Origin: Cellvibrionaceae bacterium
GTDB taxonomy: Bacteria; Pseudomonadota; Gammaproteobacteria; Pseudomonadales; Cellvibrionaceae
Reading direction: 5' to 3'
Assembly: GCA_028281575.1 (NCBI GenBank)
Contig: JANQJP010000064.1
Location: forward strand, 1-64,000
DNA: 64,000 bases
Shown here: positions 1-8,998 of the stretch, in pieces
Position numbering within the stretch: position 1 is the stretch's first letter
Layout of the letters: the number at the start of each line of letters is the position of its first letter
The notes under the pieces: generated by a model
The model's database searches: none
Told to the model about the DNA's origin: nothing
Seen by the model: only the letters and a program-made list of their open reading frames with translations
Program-made: the position numbers and the translations under genes

Positions 1-36
1 CTCCTGCATTGCTCTAATAAGCTACATCCATGTAGC
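1..36. repeat. Fragment of the palindromic core element family
   Basis: The first 17 bases (CTCCTGCATTGCTCTAA) match the core of the elements at 44.1, 45.7 and 53.6 kb with one difference. They are followed by a small hairpin GCTAC-ATCCAT-GTAGC. In the 53.6 kb copy the equivalent hairpin is CCGCC-ATCCAT-GGCGG: the loop is the same and the stem is different but still paired. The rest of this copy lies before the window start, so its arms cannot be seen. Confidence 0.6.
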
Positions 37-181
37 AATCGTCGTTTATTTGGAATAACCAAACTACTCTCCTCGCGCCTTGATTGGCGTATGTGCAGCC
101 ACAACAGTGGTGATCGAATTAGTGTTAACAGGCCCTAGTTCTTTCGGGGAGGGATTGACGGCTAAAGGCGCTCTTGTGACC

Positions 182-436
182 CTACACTTCGAGCGTAAAC
201 TCTCTGAAAAACGCTTCTTTGGAAAATGCTCCGCGGGAAGTGTATTCGTCGAAAAAATCGATATAGACGAGATATCTGGGTGACGACAGTTCTACCCGCT
301 CAACCATCGCAACGCGACCTAAAACGCCTGATTGTCGCTGTCTCACAATCTTGCCGAGCAGCTCAACCACCTCCTCTTTTTTAAAGTGTTCTGACATCGG
401 TAAATCTGACAGCTTGTTTACGCTAACGAGTCTCAT
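182..436 (-). CDS. Small hypothetical protein
   Basis: This is an 84-codon ORF that I do not recognise. The product is soluble and charged, with no signal peptide or membrane segment. It has a basic/acidic N-terminal half and an aromatic-rich C-terminal half (YLVYIDFFDEYTSRGAF). No strong ribosome binding site precedes the ATG; Met14 is an alternative start. A shorter overlapping plus-strand ORF (80-283) has a less protein-like composition, so I prefer the minus strand. Nothing in the neighbourhood indicates a function. Confidence 0.4.
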   Translation of the reverse strand: MRLVSVNKLSDLPMSEHFKKEEVVELLGKIVRQRQSGVLGRVAMVERVELSSPRYLVYIDFFDEYTSRGAFSKEAFFREFTLEV

Positions 437-773
437 AGAAAACTTAATTTTTCGTTTATTCCCTGAGGGACTTGCTCAAAAAATATTCAGCCGCTGAAAC
501 TTATCTTTCCCGCGCGAATACCTGACAAAAATCACTCTTTTTCTAATCCTGAATCAGACTCCAACACTTTATCAAGTGTTTATTTTTTTCGAATACCTGT
601 TGTTTTGTTTAGAAAAAAAAAGACTTTTATTATCAATAAATTACAGAAAATTTAATGCGGTGTTGAACGCGTATTTTAGCCATTTCGATTTTTATCTAAT
701 GATCTTTATACAACAATGCTGAGGCCAAAACGTTTTTTTTGGCACAAAAACTAACATAATGAGGATAGATAAA
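437..773. other. AT-rich intergenic region
   Basis: About 340 bases with no convincing ORF. It is very AT-rich around 530-660 with several A and T tracts, as expected for a promoter region of the downstream hydrolase gene or the leftward small gene. I see no recognisable operator. The Shine-Dalgarno AGGA of the next gene is at its right end. Confidence 0.4.
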
Positions 774-1469
774 ATGAAATTGATACGTTATAACAACGCA
801 AAAACTTTGTTCTTCATCAGTGGCATGTTCGGCGGCAGTTGGATTTGGGACGACACTCACGAGAAAATCCCCAATTCTCAACACCTGCTGCTCGAAGAAC
901 CGCTATGTAAAATCGGCAGTAAAATTGATTCAATCAGTACATCCATCGTAGAGGAAATTAGCCCCCTGGGATCGCCTGTCACATTGATCGGCAACTCACT
1001 GGGCAGCCTAATCGCGCTTAATGTGGCCAAGATAGCGCCAAGCAGAGTTGAGAGGGTCATTATTTCCGGTTCTGCAGGGTTTGGGGAAGTGAACCTGAAC
1101 TTCAAATTAAGCCCACACAACGCCTACGAAATAGCCAAGTACCTGGTGGAATTGATTTGCCACAACCAAGAAAAAGCCTCCGACGAAGTCACGCAAAAAA
1201 CGGCGGAGAGTTTTAAAGATAACACCCGCAATATCGCAAGACTTATGCGGGAAAGTAATATGACCCGGGCGAATGACATACTGGAAAAAGTTCGATGTCC
1301 AGTGAACGCTATTTGGGGAGAGAATGACAGGATTACACCTATCGACTCCGCCAGAAGCACATTCGAGAAGTTCAATATTCCTGTGAAGTTAATCAGCGAA
1401 TGTGGACACAGCCCGATGTATGAAAAACCAGACGACTTCGCTCAACTGGTTTCTAACTATATACACTGA
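774..1469 (+). CDS. Alpha/beta hydrolase
   Basis: A 231-residue serine hydrolase of the alpha/beta fold. The sequence shows the oxyanion strand SGMFGG near residue 16, the nucleophile elbow GNSLGS with Ser75, an acid in GENDRITP and the catalytic His in CGHSPMYEKP near the end, so the triad is complete. There is no signal peptide, so it is probably cytoplasmic. I chose Met at 774 rather than the ATG 15 bases upstream because an AGGA lies 8-9 bases before it. The substrate cannot be told from sequence; the family includes esterases, lactonases and C-C hydrolases. It converges with the membrane regulator gene at 1498-2403. Confidence 0.85.
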   Translation: MKLIRYNNAKTLFFISGMFGGSWIWDDTHEKIPNSQHLLLEEPLCKIGSKIDSISTSIVEEISPLGSPVTLIGNSLGSLIALNVAKIAPSRVERVIISGSAGFGEVNLNFKLSPHNAYEIAKYLVELICHNQEKASDEVTQKTAESFKDNTRNIARLMRESNMTRANDILEKVRCPVNAIWGENDRITPIDSARSTFEKFNIPVKLISECGHSPMYEKPDDFAQLVSNYIH

Positions 1470-1497
1470 AGTAACATGCCCACGGATGGGCAATTTT

Positions 1498-2403
1498 CTA
1501 GAGACAAAGATTGTACGACTTAATTTTGTTTCTCAGGGTGGTGTGGTTAATTCCCAAATAATCAGCCGTCTCCTGAATATGAAAGTTATTTTCTTTTAAA
1601 GCTTCCTTAATAAACTGTTTGTCGACGGCATGATGAAAACGTTTTAAATCCTCCTTAGTCTTGTGCGTCTCTAAAAACTGATAAGCCAGCTTTAAGCGGT
1701 CGCAGAAAAAACCAAACCCAATCGACAGGTCAACAACTGTCTTACGAGATATGTAATAAAACGCCAACGATGTGTAAAGCGTTACCAGAGGACCAATAAA
1801 TACGACCGGGATGGCGTACCTGGTCATGGAAAGCAGCACAATAATAAAAAACGCCACAATCAGCGGTGCAAATGACAAGAGAGCAACGACATTTTTGGAC
1901 ATCAACATCCGGTTTTTTAGGTTTCTTTTAATATTCCTGGAAAACAGCACTACAGTCGCGACACATGAAGATAATATATAGACGTCTAAACACCACGCTA
2001 ATGGGCCATCGTTATGCAGCAAAGCGTCATTTTCGACTCTGTAGCTGTCAACCATGAGTCCGAGTAAGTGAAAAACGGTCAACACAGACGGGAAAATATA
2101 AAGCAAACCGGTCTGATTAACGCTGAGCGTATCTTTAGACAACTGCAAAGCAAAAATCATTAAATGGGTAAAAAAGAAGTAGGCTGATATCAAATAAAGA
2201 TCTGCAATGTACTCAGCGGTCGCTACTGATATCGAAAAGACGATATACGCTACGGTTTGCAGCAGGTTCATCAACAGCAAATTAGCGAATAGCCTGATTG
2301 AATACCATTCGGCCTTTTTGCGATGCAACTTGGCGAGCAAAAGTATACAGCTGAGCGCCGGAATGGCCGGCAAGAAGCTATACAACCAGAGGTTATTGAT
2401 CAT
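1498..2403 (-). CDS. Polytopic membrane protein with C-terminal Fis-type HTH
   Basis: A 301-residue protein. Residues 1 to about 230 contain around seven hydrophobic segments, arranged like the 7TM sensor modules found at the N-terminus of some histidine kinases. The last 45 residues form a Fis/NtrC-type helix-turn-helix (IQETADYLGINHTTLRNKI). A linker of about 30 residues separates the two. This suggests a transcription factor anchored in the inner membrane that senses a ligand and binds DNA directly, with no kinase or receiver part. The gene converges with the alpha/beta hydrolase, 28 bases apart, so hydrolase and sensor may act on related molecules; that is speculation. Confidence 0.75.
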   Translation of the reverse strand: MINNLWLYSFLPAIPALSCILLLAKLHRKKAEWYSIRLFANLLLMNLLQTVAYIVFSISVATAEYIADLYLISAYFFFTHLMIFALQLSKDTLSVNQTGLLYIFPSVLTVFHLLGLMVDSYRVENDALLHNDGPLAWCLDVYILSSCVATVVLFSRNIKRNLKNRMLMSKNVVALLSFAPLIVAFFIIVLLSMTRYAIPVVFIGPLVTLYTSLAFYYISRKTVVDLSIGFGFFCDRLKLAYQFLETHKTKEDLKRFHHAVDKQFIKEALKENNFHIQETADYLGINHTTLRNKIKSYNLCL

Positions 2404-2702
2404 TAAATAATCCTTTCAACGCGTTATGCTCAAGCCATGCATAAGACGTAGCTTCCTGAAGAGGTACATGCACTGAAAGCATGCCTAGGGACGGTAACTA
2501 TCTTATCTTACACAGCGATAAAGCGATTTTAAAGCCAGTACTGGCGCGCATAACATCCAATAAGATCACAAATTTACCCAAAAATTCAATAATGCACGCA
2601 TCATAATCTGTATGGATCTACGACTAAATCAGAAAAAATGTCGGTATCAAGGCGCCTGATGGCACCCGACGCCAAGACTCGCGCCACATCTAAGGGCAGT
2701 TC
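2404..2702. other. Intergenic region without a recognised element
   Basis: About 300 bases between two leftward genes. I see no ORF with coding character. It should hold the promoter of the membrane-HTH gene's upstream side and the 3' end of the TauE-like gene's transcript, but no clear -35/-10 pair or terminator stands out. Confidence 0.35.
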
Positions 2703-3395
2703 TTAGTGGTGATGGTGTGCCCCAGTGGTGAGAAAGGAAAATAGATGAAAGCCGCCAGTAGCAATTAAAATCACGGCGAGTATTTGCCGAAGTATCGGAA
2801 CAGCGCCAAATACTTTCAATTGACGGCCACCAAACGTTGTTACAAGAAGCCAGGGCAAAGTACCCAATCCAAATACTGCCATGAGCAGCGCGCTGGCCAG
2901 GGGAGCTGCTGATGTCATGCTCCAGGCGAGGGTGCTGTATACCAGACCACACGGTAACCAGCCCCAAACCATACCGAACGCCAGGGCCTTTAGAGGCGTC
3001 TTAATCGGAAATAGTGAAATCGCCAGCGGCCGGATAAACTGCCAGAGTCTCCCCCCAAGCTTTTCCAAAATAGCAAGGCCTCGCCACACCCCGCTAACCT
3101 GTATACCAATGAGTATCAACAAACTGCTCGACAGCACCACGAGCAGCGAGTGAGCCAGCATCGAGTGTTGATTAAACCAACCACTCACGCCACCGGCAAT
3201 AAACCCAATACTTGTATAACTTAAAATTCTTCCTGTGTTATAAGTGAGCACGAACAAAAAAACTTCAGCGCGCTGTTTACTCTGCTGGGTGGTGTAACCG
3301 AGCATACCACTGATACCGCCGCACATCGCCGTGCAATGCAAGCCACCACTAATGCCTATTAAAAAAGCAGAAACTAAATTTGGCAAATCAGGCAT
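2703..3395 (-). CDS. TauE/SafE-like membrane protein of the cco cluster
   Basis: A 230-residue polytopic membrane protein of the sulfite exporter TauE/SafE (UreH/DsbD-like) family. It has the N-terminal MCGGISG motif after the first membrane segment and roughly six membrane segments. Members of this family commonly follow ccoS in Proteobacteria and are linked to copper handling for cbb3 oxidase. The last residues are GAHHHH, a natural tetra-histidine tail that could bind a metal. The start ATG lies 20 bases after the ccoS stop, so it is probably the last gene of the ccoGHIS operon. The transported substrate is not shown by the sequence. Confidence 0.8.
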   Translation of the reverse strand: MPDLPNLVSAFLIGISGGLHCTAMCGGISGMLGYTTQQSKQRAEVFLFVLTYNTGRILSYTSIGFIAGGVSGWFNQHSMLAHSLLVVLSSSLLILIGIQVSGVWRGLAILEKLGGRLWQFIRPLAISLFPIKTPLKALAFGMVWGWLPCGLVYSTLAWSMTSAAPLASALLMAVFGLGTLPWLLVTTFGGRQLKVFGAVPILRQILAVILIATGGFHLFSFLTTGAHHHH

Positions 3396-3415
3396 GTGTT
3401 AATGGCATCGAAATA

Positions 3416-3574
3416 TTATTTTTTAGACGGCTTGTCATCTTGATCGAACAAAATACGGCTGGCTTCTTTATCGGCGTCTTTAAATTGTTCGTTTTCAAGC
3501 GCCCAAAACAATGCCCAAACCGCGAGACCGCAAAATATCATCGCCACGGGAATCAAAATATATAAACTAGGCAT
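3416..3574 (-). CDS. ccoS: cbb3 oxidase maturation protein CcoS
   Basis: A 52-residue protein with one N-terminal membrane helix beginning MPSLYILIPVAM, then the typical ALFWALENEQF(K)D segment and an acidic C-terminal tail. This is the CcoS/FixS signature. CcoS is needed for cofactor insertion into cbb3 cytochrome oxidase. It starts 11 bases after the ccoI stop. The size and sequence match the family and the neighbours are ccoI and a TauE-like gene, so the assignment is secure despite the short length. Confidence 0.9.
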   Translation of the reverse strand: MPSLYILIPVAMIFCGLAVWALFWALENEQFKDADKEASRILFDQDDKPSKK

Positions 3575-3584
3575 AACGCTTACC

Positions 3585-6044
3585 TCAGGAATCCAGGTGA
3601 CTATGACGCAAGCGAGATGCGTTCAACACCACAATCAGCGAGCTCACCGACATACCTGCAGCTGCAGCCCAGGGGGGCACTAGACCAAATGCCGCCAGCG
3701 GCAGAGCACCAAAATTATACATCAACGCCCACGTAATATTTTGCCGCATCACGCTTATGGTGCGTTTTGCCTGATAAAACAATAACGGTATTAACGCCAT
3801 CGAATTAGATAGCAACACGCAATCCGACTCTTTCTGCGCGAGTTTGTTATTCGAACACATGGCAATAGACACATCTGCCTGAGCCAGCACGGGCAAATCG
3901 TTAATACCATCACCGACCATCACAATATTTTGGCCCTGTTCTTGTCGTTGACGAATGTAGTCCATTTTATATACCGGACTGCAGTTGGTTTTTATGTCAC
4001 TAAAACCAAAATGAGAAAAAAATTTTTCGGTGCCAGATGAACTGTCTCCAGTAATCAAAGCCGGTCGATATACCGCAAGCTGATCAAGTGTAGATGAAAC
4101 ATGATCGCGTAATTTGTCGCGCAACTCATAACACGCCAACCAACCATTTTCATCACACAACCAAACTCTGGACAACTCAGAGATTAAATTGAATTCCGGT
4201 GGTGGTTGTTCCGTGAGTGCCTGACAAAAGTCCTGCGAACCAATCCTGATTTTTTTATTCTCCAGCTCGGCCGAAACCCCCTTATTTGTATGTAATTTAA
4301 CATTGTGTAATTCGAGGGGTTGTGTATTCAAGGCAGCAAAGGCTTTGGCAATAGGATGTTCGGAGTAAGCCTCTAGCGAAGATGCAATTTGGTTGGCTAA
4401 TTCAACGTCAATACCTTTAGCCACGTGCTGAGCTGCAATACTAAATGTTCCCTCAGTTAAGGTGCCCGTCTTGTCAAAAATAATACGATTAACACGGGAT
4501 AACTTTTCGATAAAGTTGTCGTCGCACACCAATGCACCACGCGAACGGAGAAAGTTGTTAGTTACAGTTAATGCGGAGGGCACGGCAATTGAAAGTGCGC
4601 AAGGACAGCTGATGAGTAATACGGCAAGACTGATTTCAATCACACGCTGACTATCATAGATGTACCAAAAACTGGCGGTAATCGCACTTAGCAGCAAAAC
4701 CGCCAGCGAAAAATAACGTGCGACGCTGTCGCTAACTTCTTGAAAGCGTGGGCGAGAATGTCGTGCCTGGGAAGCGAGCCGCTGAACCTGTTGCAACCAG
4801 GACTGCGGAGCCGTTTTTACGACTCGAACACAAATGGCTTCTCCTTCATTAATAGTTCCTGATAACAAGGTCTCACCAGCTGTTTTGTGCACAGAACGAA
4901 ACTCGCCATTAACGCTGGCCTGGTTAAAAGTGCCCTGCTCACTTAATAATTCACTATCTACCGGAATAAGCTCACCCCGGTGAATAAGAATACGGTCTCC
5001 TGGTTTTACTGAAAAACTGGGTACGTATTCAAAATCGACGTCTGAACCCGGCCGCAGCTTTTTACACGTTTCCGGCATATCGTCTTGCATAACCTGTGCG
5101 CTAAAGCGATTTCGCGCGCGATTATCAAGATATCGTACTGCACTTAACAGAAAGACAAACATACAAACTGAATCGAACCAGGTATCACCGGAACCACGGA
5201 TCGTTGCGACAAGACTTGCGACATAAGCTAAGGTTAACGCGACGACAACGGGGACATCCATATTAATATGCCATTGGCGTAAGCTACGCCAGGCACTTTG
5301 ATAAAACGGAAACGCCGAAAATAGTAAAACCGGTGTCGTCAGCAACGCAGAAAACCACTGAAGCAGCGACCGATATTCCGCGTCGATACCCTGATTACCA
5401 GCAGCATAAAGCCCAATCGAAAACATTCCGACCTGCATCATGACAATTCCGGCCAGACCGATTCTACGTAGCTGTTTTTTTTCCACCTGTGCCTGAAATT
5501 GTTTGTGCGCACGCGAAGACCAGGGCGTCGCTTGAAAGCCGAGGTCATTTATATGAGCAACGATGGCGGAAAGTTTTTGTTTATCTTCGTCCCACTCAAC
5601 GATGCAGGTATTGTCAAGTAAATTGACGTTGATAAAACTAAGGCCGGAAATTTTTTTACAACTGGTTTCAAGCAACCAGGCACAAGCCGCGCAATGGACA
5701 CCATCGAGAATTAAATGTGCGCGCCGCCGATTAGGCTTACCCTCTACATAATCACAAAAAGGTTCCTGAAATACAGTGTCATCAAACTCTAAATAGGCTT
5801 TTTTTTCTATCGGAGCTTTTTGTGCGAACTCGCTGCGCAGAGCATAGTATTGTTCCAGGCCACCTGCCAAAATCAGTTCACAAACCGCTTTGCACCCGAT
5901 ACAACATACCGTCTTTTGTTCGCCTTGAACATCTATTGTTTGATCCGTAATACCATTGAGCTCTAGTCCACAATGAAAGCAGATACCTGCCTGGCTTTGG
6001 GAAATATTATGGTTTTGCGTGAGTACCGGAGGGTTGGGGGTCAT
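3585..6044 (-). CDS. ccoI: Copper-translocating P1B ATPase CcoI/FixI
   Basis: A P-type ATPase of 819 residues that delivers copper for cbb3 oxidase assembly. In order it has an N-terminal cysteine-rich metal region (CFHCG near 22, CCIGC near 47), a heavy-metal-associated domain with CAAC at 118-121, the membrane CPC motif at 480-482, the phosphorylation site DKTGT at 524-528, and the hinge GDGIND. The actuator loop reads NGE (379-381) where most P-type ATPases have TGE. A longer reading frame upstream overlaps ccoH; I chose the Met at 6044 because it lies just after the ccoH stop. It is the third gene of ccoGHIS. Confidence 0.92.
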   Translation of the reverse strand: MTPNPPVLTQNHNISQSQAGICFHCGLELNGITDQTIDVQGEQKTVCCIGCKAVCELILAGGLEQYYALRSEFAQKAPIEKKAYLEFDDTVFQEPFCDYVEGKPNRRRAHLILDGVHCAACAWLLETSCKKISGLSFINVNLLDNTCIVEWDEDKQKLSAIVAHINDLGFQATPWSSRAHKQFQAQVEKKQLRRIGLAGIVMMQVGMFSIGLYAAGNQGIDAEYRSLLQWFSALLTTPVLLFSAFPFYQSAWRSLRQWHINMDVPVVVALTLAYVASLVATIRGSGDTWFDSVCMFVFLLSAVRYLDNRARNRFSAQVMQDDMPETCKKLRPGSDVDFEYVPSFSVKPGDRILIHRGELIPVDSELLSEQGTFNQASVNGEFRSVHKTAGETLLSGTINEGEAICVRVVKTAPQSWLQQVQRLASQARHSRPRFQEVSDSVARYFSLAVLLLSAITASFWYIYDSQRVIEISLAVLLISCPCALSIAVPSALTVTNNFLRSRGALVCDDNFIEKLSRVNRIIFDKTGTLTEGTFSIAAQHVAKGIDVELANQIASSLEAYSEHPIAKAFAALNTQPLELHNVKLHTNKGVSAELENKKIRIGSQDFCQALTEQPPPEFNLISELSRVWLCDENGWLACYELRDKLRDHVSSTLDQLAVYRPALITGDSSSGTEKFFSHFGFSDIKTNCSPVYKMDYIRQRQEQGQNIVMVGDGINDLPVLAQADVSIAMCSNNKLAQKESDCVLLSNSMALIPLLFYQAKRTISVMRQNITWALMYNFGALPLAAFGLVPPWAAAAGMSVSSLIVVLNASRLRHSHLDS

Positions 6045-6048
6045 AGTG

Positions 6049-6573
6049 CTATCGCGGAGTATCTCCGTCCGCGGAATTAAAGCGCTGCTTAATTTGCCAC
6101 GCGATCTGTTCTTCAGCGTCAATTTCGACGTAAAGCGGGGTGATTTCCACTCGCCAGTTTGTCGCCGGCATTTCCTGCCAATCCTGTTGGTAACGGGACA
6201 CGTTATTTTGTTTTTTTATCGGTGACAGCGTCATCGGATAAACGCGGTCTAAGCTTTTATCAAAGGGGTGCATGAGTTTTACATTAAGCATTTGAGGTAG
6301 TGCAAGGGGTACTTGCGCCTGCAAATCAACAAGTAATTTTTGGCCAATCCGATCAAGAAAGATATCGGCCGACAAACCATATTTTTTTGCGGTATGCGAC
6401 TTGCGCAAATCGGTATTTATTGCCAGACCTTCCTTGTAATAATTGTCCTCAACTAACGCATCTGAGTGACGCACGGCAATAAAAATGGTGACGATTCCTG
6501 CAATAACGGTTGTTGCCGGTAAAGCAATTAAAAACCAAGGCCAAAATTGTCGATACCAAATCTTATCGCTCAT
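6049..6573 (-). CDS. ccoH: FixH/CcoH family protein
   Basis: A 174-residue protein with one N-terminal membrane helix after a short WYRQFWPWF segment and a periplasmic domain, as in FixH/CcoH. Family members contain the NYYKEGLAIN motif, seen here around residue 44. CcoH is required for stable assembly of cbb3 cytochrome oxidase. Its start overlaps the end of ccoG by 11 bases and ccoI begins 4 bases after its stop, so the three are translated from one transcript. Confidence 0.9.
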   Translation of the reverse strand: MSDKIWYRQFWPWFLIALPATTVIAGIVTIFIAVRHSDALVEDNYYKEGLAINTDLRKSHTAKKYGLSADIFLDRIGQKLLVDLQAQVPLALPQMLNVKLMHPFDKSLDRVYPMTLSPIKKQNNVSRYQQDWQEMPATNWRVEITPLYVEIDAEEQIAWQIKQRFNSADGDTPR

Positions 6574-8002
6574 ATTCTGAATCTGTCGGTCTGAGAAAAC
6601 GCGTTTCGGTACTTGTGTTCAATTGTGGATGTTGTTGAGCACGAATATTCACGGTGATAGCCAACACCGGAGATGGATTGGCATCAGGCGCCATACGAAT
6701 CCGAAAGGGCAATTCCGCCAAGTCTCCGGGCGAAATAAATATCGTATTTTCACCAATAATCTGGCCGGAAGCATTCGTATCCAGGCTCAAAATAAAAGTA
6801 TGAGCATCATCACTCATATTCACTATACGCGCCGTATAGCTGTTTTCAATGAAATCGTTATCGACCCGCTCATATAACGCGCCACGATCCCGAATAATAT
6901 CCAGCTCCAGCGGAACACGCGTGAGTAAGCCGTGAATAAACAAGCCCACCATAATACTGATAGCGAACGCGTAACCTAAGACATCAAGACGAAGAAAAAG
7001 ATTTTTTTGGTCAGAACTGTGTCTTAAGCGGTTTTCAGTAGTGTAATCTATCAAACCACGAGGGTATCCCATCTTATCCATAATGGCGTTACAGGCATCC
7101 ACACATAGCGCGCAGCCAATGCATTCAATTTGCAAACCTTTGCGAATATCGATTCCGGTCGGGCAGACCTGAACACAAAGTTCACAATCCACACAATCAC
7201 CCAGGCCTTGCGCTTTAGGATCGATATTTTTTTTACGTGAACCTCGTGGCTCGCCCCGCTGCGTATCGTAAGAAACAATCAGCGTATTGGAATCGAACAT
7301 GACCGACTGAAAGCGTGCATAAGGACACATAAACATACACACTTGCTCTCGCAACCAGCCGGCATTGAGATAGGTCATCATTGTAAAAATGGCTACCCAA
7401 CTAAATGCCCATGGGTTCACTGAGAAATTAAAAAAATCGCTGAGTAATTGTCGGGCTGGCGTAAAATAGGCAACAAAGGTGAAGCCTGTCCAAATGGCCA
7501 ACCCCAACCACATACCATGCTTTAAGGTTTTTTTAATGACTTTTTCCCGTGTCCACGGGCCTTTATCAAGTTTTATGCGTTGGTTGCGGGTGCCTTCTGT
7601 ACGCTGTTCCACCCACATAAACATGGACGTCCACACAGTTTGCGGACACGTGTACCCACACCATACACGACCGAATAGCTTGGTCACTAGAAAGAGAGAA
7701 AACGCACAAATAATGAGTATCCAGGCGAGAAACGGAAAATCCTGAGGCCACAGGGTTAAACCCAGTATATGGAATTTTCTCGCGGGCAAATCAAACAAAA
7801 TGGATTGCTGTCCACCCCAATCTATCCACGGCATTAAGAAATACCCCATTAAAAGGGGCCAGCCAGTGTAAGTGCGAACGCGCTGAAAAAAACCCTCAAT
7901 TTTTCGGGTATAGATTTTCTCGCGCTTTTGGTACAGATCGATTTCGCCGATTTCTTCAGGCAGCTGATCTGTAATATCTGCTGTAGGTATTTTCTCGGCC
8001 AT
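6563..8002 (-). CDS. ccoG: Cupric reductase / cbb3 accessory protein CcoG
   Basis: A 479-residue inner-membrane iron-sulfur protein (FixG/RdxA/CcoG). It has several membrane segments with a CGYTCPQ motif near 115-121 and MCPYARFQS near 225, followed by two 4Fe-4S clusters (cysteines at about 270-280 and 294-304), another membrane segment and a C-terminal Ig-like domain typical of the family. CcoG reduces Cu(II) to Cu(I) for CcoI-dependent delivery to cbb3 oxidase in other bacteria. It is the first gene of ccoGHIS, 63 bases downstream of ccoP; I see no separate FNR box in that gap. Confidence 0.93.
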   Translation of the reverse strand: MAEKIPTADITDQLPEEIGEIDLYQKREKIYTRKIEGFFQRVRTYTGWPLLMGYFLMPWIDWGGQQSILFDLPARKFHILGLTLWPQDFPFLAWILIICAFSLFLVTKLFGRVWCGYTCPQTVWTSMFMWVEQRTEGTRNQRIKLDKGPWTREKVIKKTLKHGMWLGLAIWTGFTFVAYFTPARQLLSDFFNFSVNPWAFSWVAIFTMMTYLNAGWLREQVCMFMCPYARFQSVMFDSNTLIVSYDTQRGEPRGSRKKNIDPKAQGLGDCVDCELCVQVCPTGIDIRKGLQIECIGCALCVDACNAIMDKMGYPRGLIDYTTENRLRHSSDQKNLFLRLDVLGYAFAISIMVGLFIHGLLTRVPLELDIIRDRGALYERVDNDFIENSYTARIVNMSDDAHTFILSLDTNASGQIIGENTIFISPGDLAELPFRIRMAPDANPSPVLAITVNIRAQQHPQLNTSTETRFLRPTDSEYER

Positions 8003-8065
8003 AAAAACTACACAAAGTGCGAACGAGCAGACGCAACAGACTTTTCTGTAACGAAATACTCGTAT

Positions 8066-8944
8066 CTACTCCATCGAAAGGCTAAATACGTAAGCGGCGA
8101 GGATATGAATTTTTTCTTTACTCAAAATCGTCTCCTGAGCGGGCATTTTTCCGTTCCGCCCGTTGGCGAGAGATTGCATGATTTCTGCTTCGCTGCCGCC
8201 GTATAACCAAATATCATCGGTTAAATTGGGTGCGCCGAGGGCGATATTCCCTTTGCCATCAAGTCCATGGCAAGCCGCACACATATTCGTGTAAGTTTTG
8301 GCGCTGTCGCTGTTTTTATCAACCTCCCCATCGGCCAGTGAGCGCACGTAATTTGTCATGCCCCCCAAACCCTCGCTACCTAGTACGCTTGCCCATGCGG
8401 GCATTACGGCGGAGCGACCATGAGTAATCGACACCAAAATCTGCTCTGGCTGGCCACCGTAGAGCCAATCGTTATCGGTCAGATTGGGGTAGCCGACGTT
8501 GCCGCGAGCGTCTGAGCCGTGACAGGTCGCGCAGGAATTGGCAAACAGACGCTGGCCTATTTTCATGGCCTTGGCATCCTTGGCAAGCGCTTCTATGTTG
8601 ACCTCCGCGTAGGCCTTAAAGATATGCTGATATTTTTCTTCAGCCGCTTTAATTTCCTGCTCGTAGCGACCCTCCGAAGTCCAGCCCAACAAGCCTTTAA
8701 AATTGCCGAGCCCTGGATACAAAATAAGATAGCCAATCGTAAAAATTAAAGTCAGCAAAAACAAATTTAACCACCAGGCGGGCAAAGGATTATCATACTC
8801 TTCGATACCATCGTAAACATGCCCCGTCTTAGCTTCGTTTTCAGCATTCACTGACGTTTTTCGATTGGCAAAAAGCAACCAGCTGACGGCAACAAGAAAA
8901 ATAATTGTCAGGACAATAATCCATGCGCTCCAAAATGTACTCAT
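8066..8944 (-). CDS. ccoP: cbb3 cytochrome oxidase subunit III, diheme cytochrome c
   Basis: A 292-residue protein with two N-terminal membrane helices (about 8-26 and 57-78), the CcoP hallmark DGIEEYDNPLP between them, and two c-type heme motifs, CATCH at 138-142 and CAACH at 222-226. It passes electrons from cytochrome c or bc1 to CcoO and CcoN in the microaerobic oxidase. It is the last gene of ccoNOQP, 54 bases after ccoQ. Confidence 0.96.
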   Translation of the reverse strand: MSTFWSAWIIVLTIIFLVAVSWLLFANRKTSVNAENEAKTGHVYDGIEEYDNPLPAWWLNLFLLTLIFTIGYLILYPGLGNFKGLLGWTSEGRYEQEIKAAEEKYQHIFKAYAEVNIEALAKDAKAMKIGQRLFANSCATCHGSDARGNVGYPNLTDNDWLYGGQPEQILVSITHGRSAVMPAWASVLGSEGLGGMTNYVRSLADGEVDKNSDSAKTYTNMCAACHGLDGKGNIALGAPNLTDDIWLYGGSEAEIMQSLANGRNGKMPAQETILSKEKIHILAAYVFSLSME

Positions 8945-8998
8945 GCCTACGCCCTCAAAAATATAACGCCGTTTTTAAGTATCTGAATCATGCCTTGA

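Noticed and set aside
80-283. 67-codon plus-strand ORF at the window start
   Set aside because: It overlaps the minus-strand 84-residue ORF, has no ribosome binding site and an unconvincing composition.
6045-6122. Upstream extension of CcoI
   Set aside because: It would overlap the end of ccoH by about 70 bases, and the Met at 6044 directly follows the ccoH stop.
8003-8065. Separate FNR box in front of ccoG
   Set aside because: No TTGAT-N4-ATCAA-like sequence is present in the gap; ccoGHIS may be read from ccoNOQP or a weak promoter.
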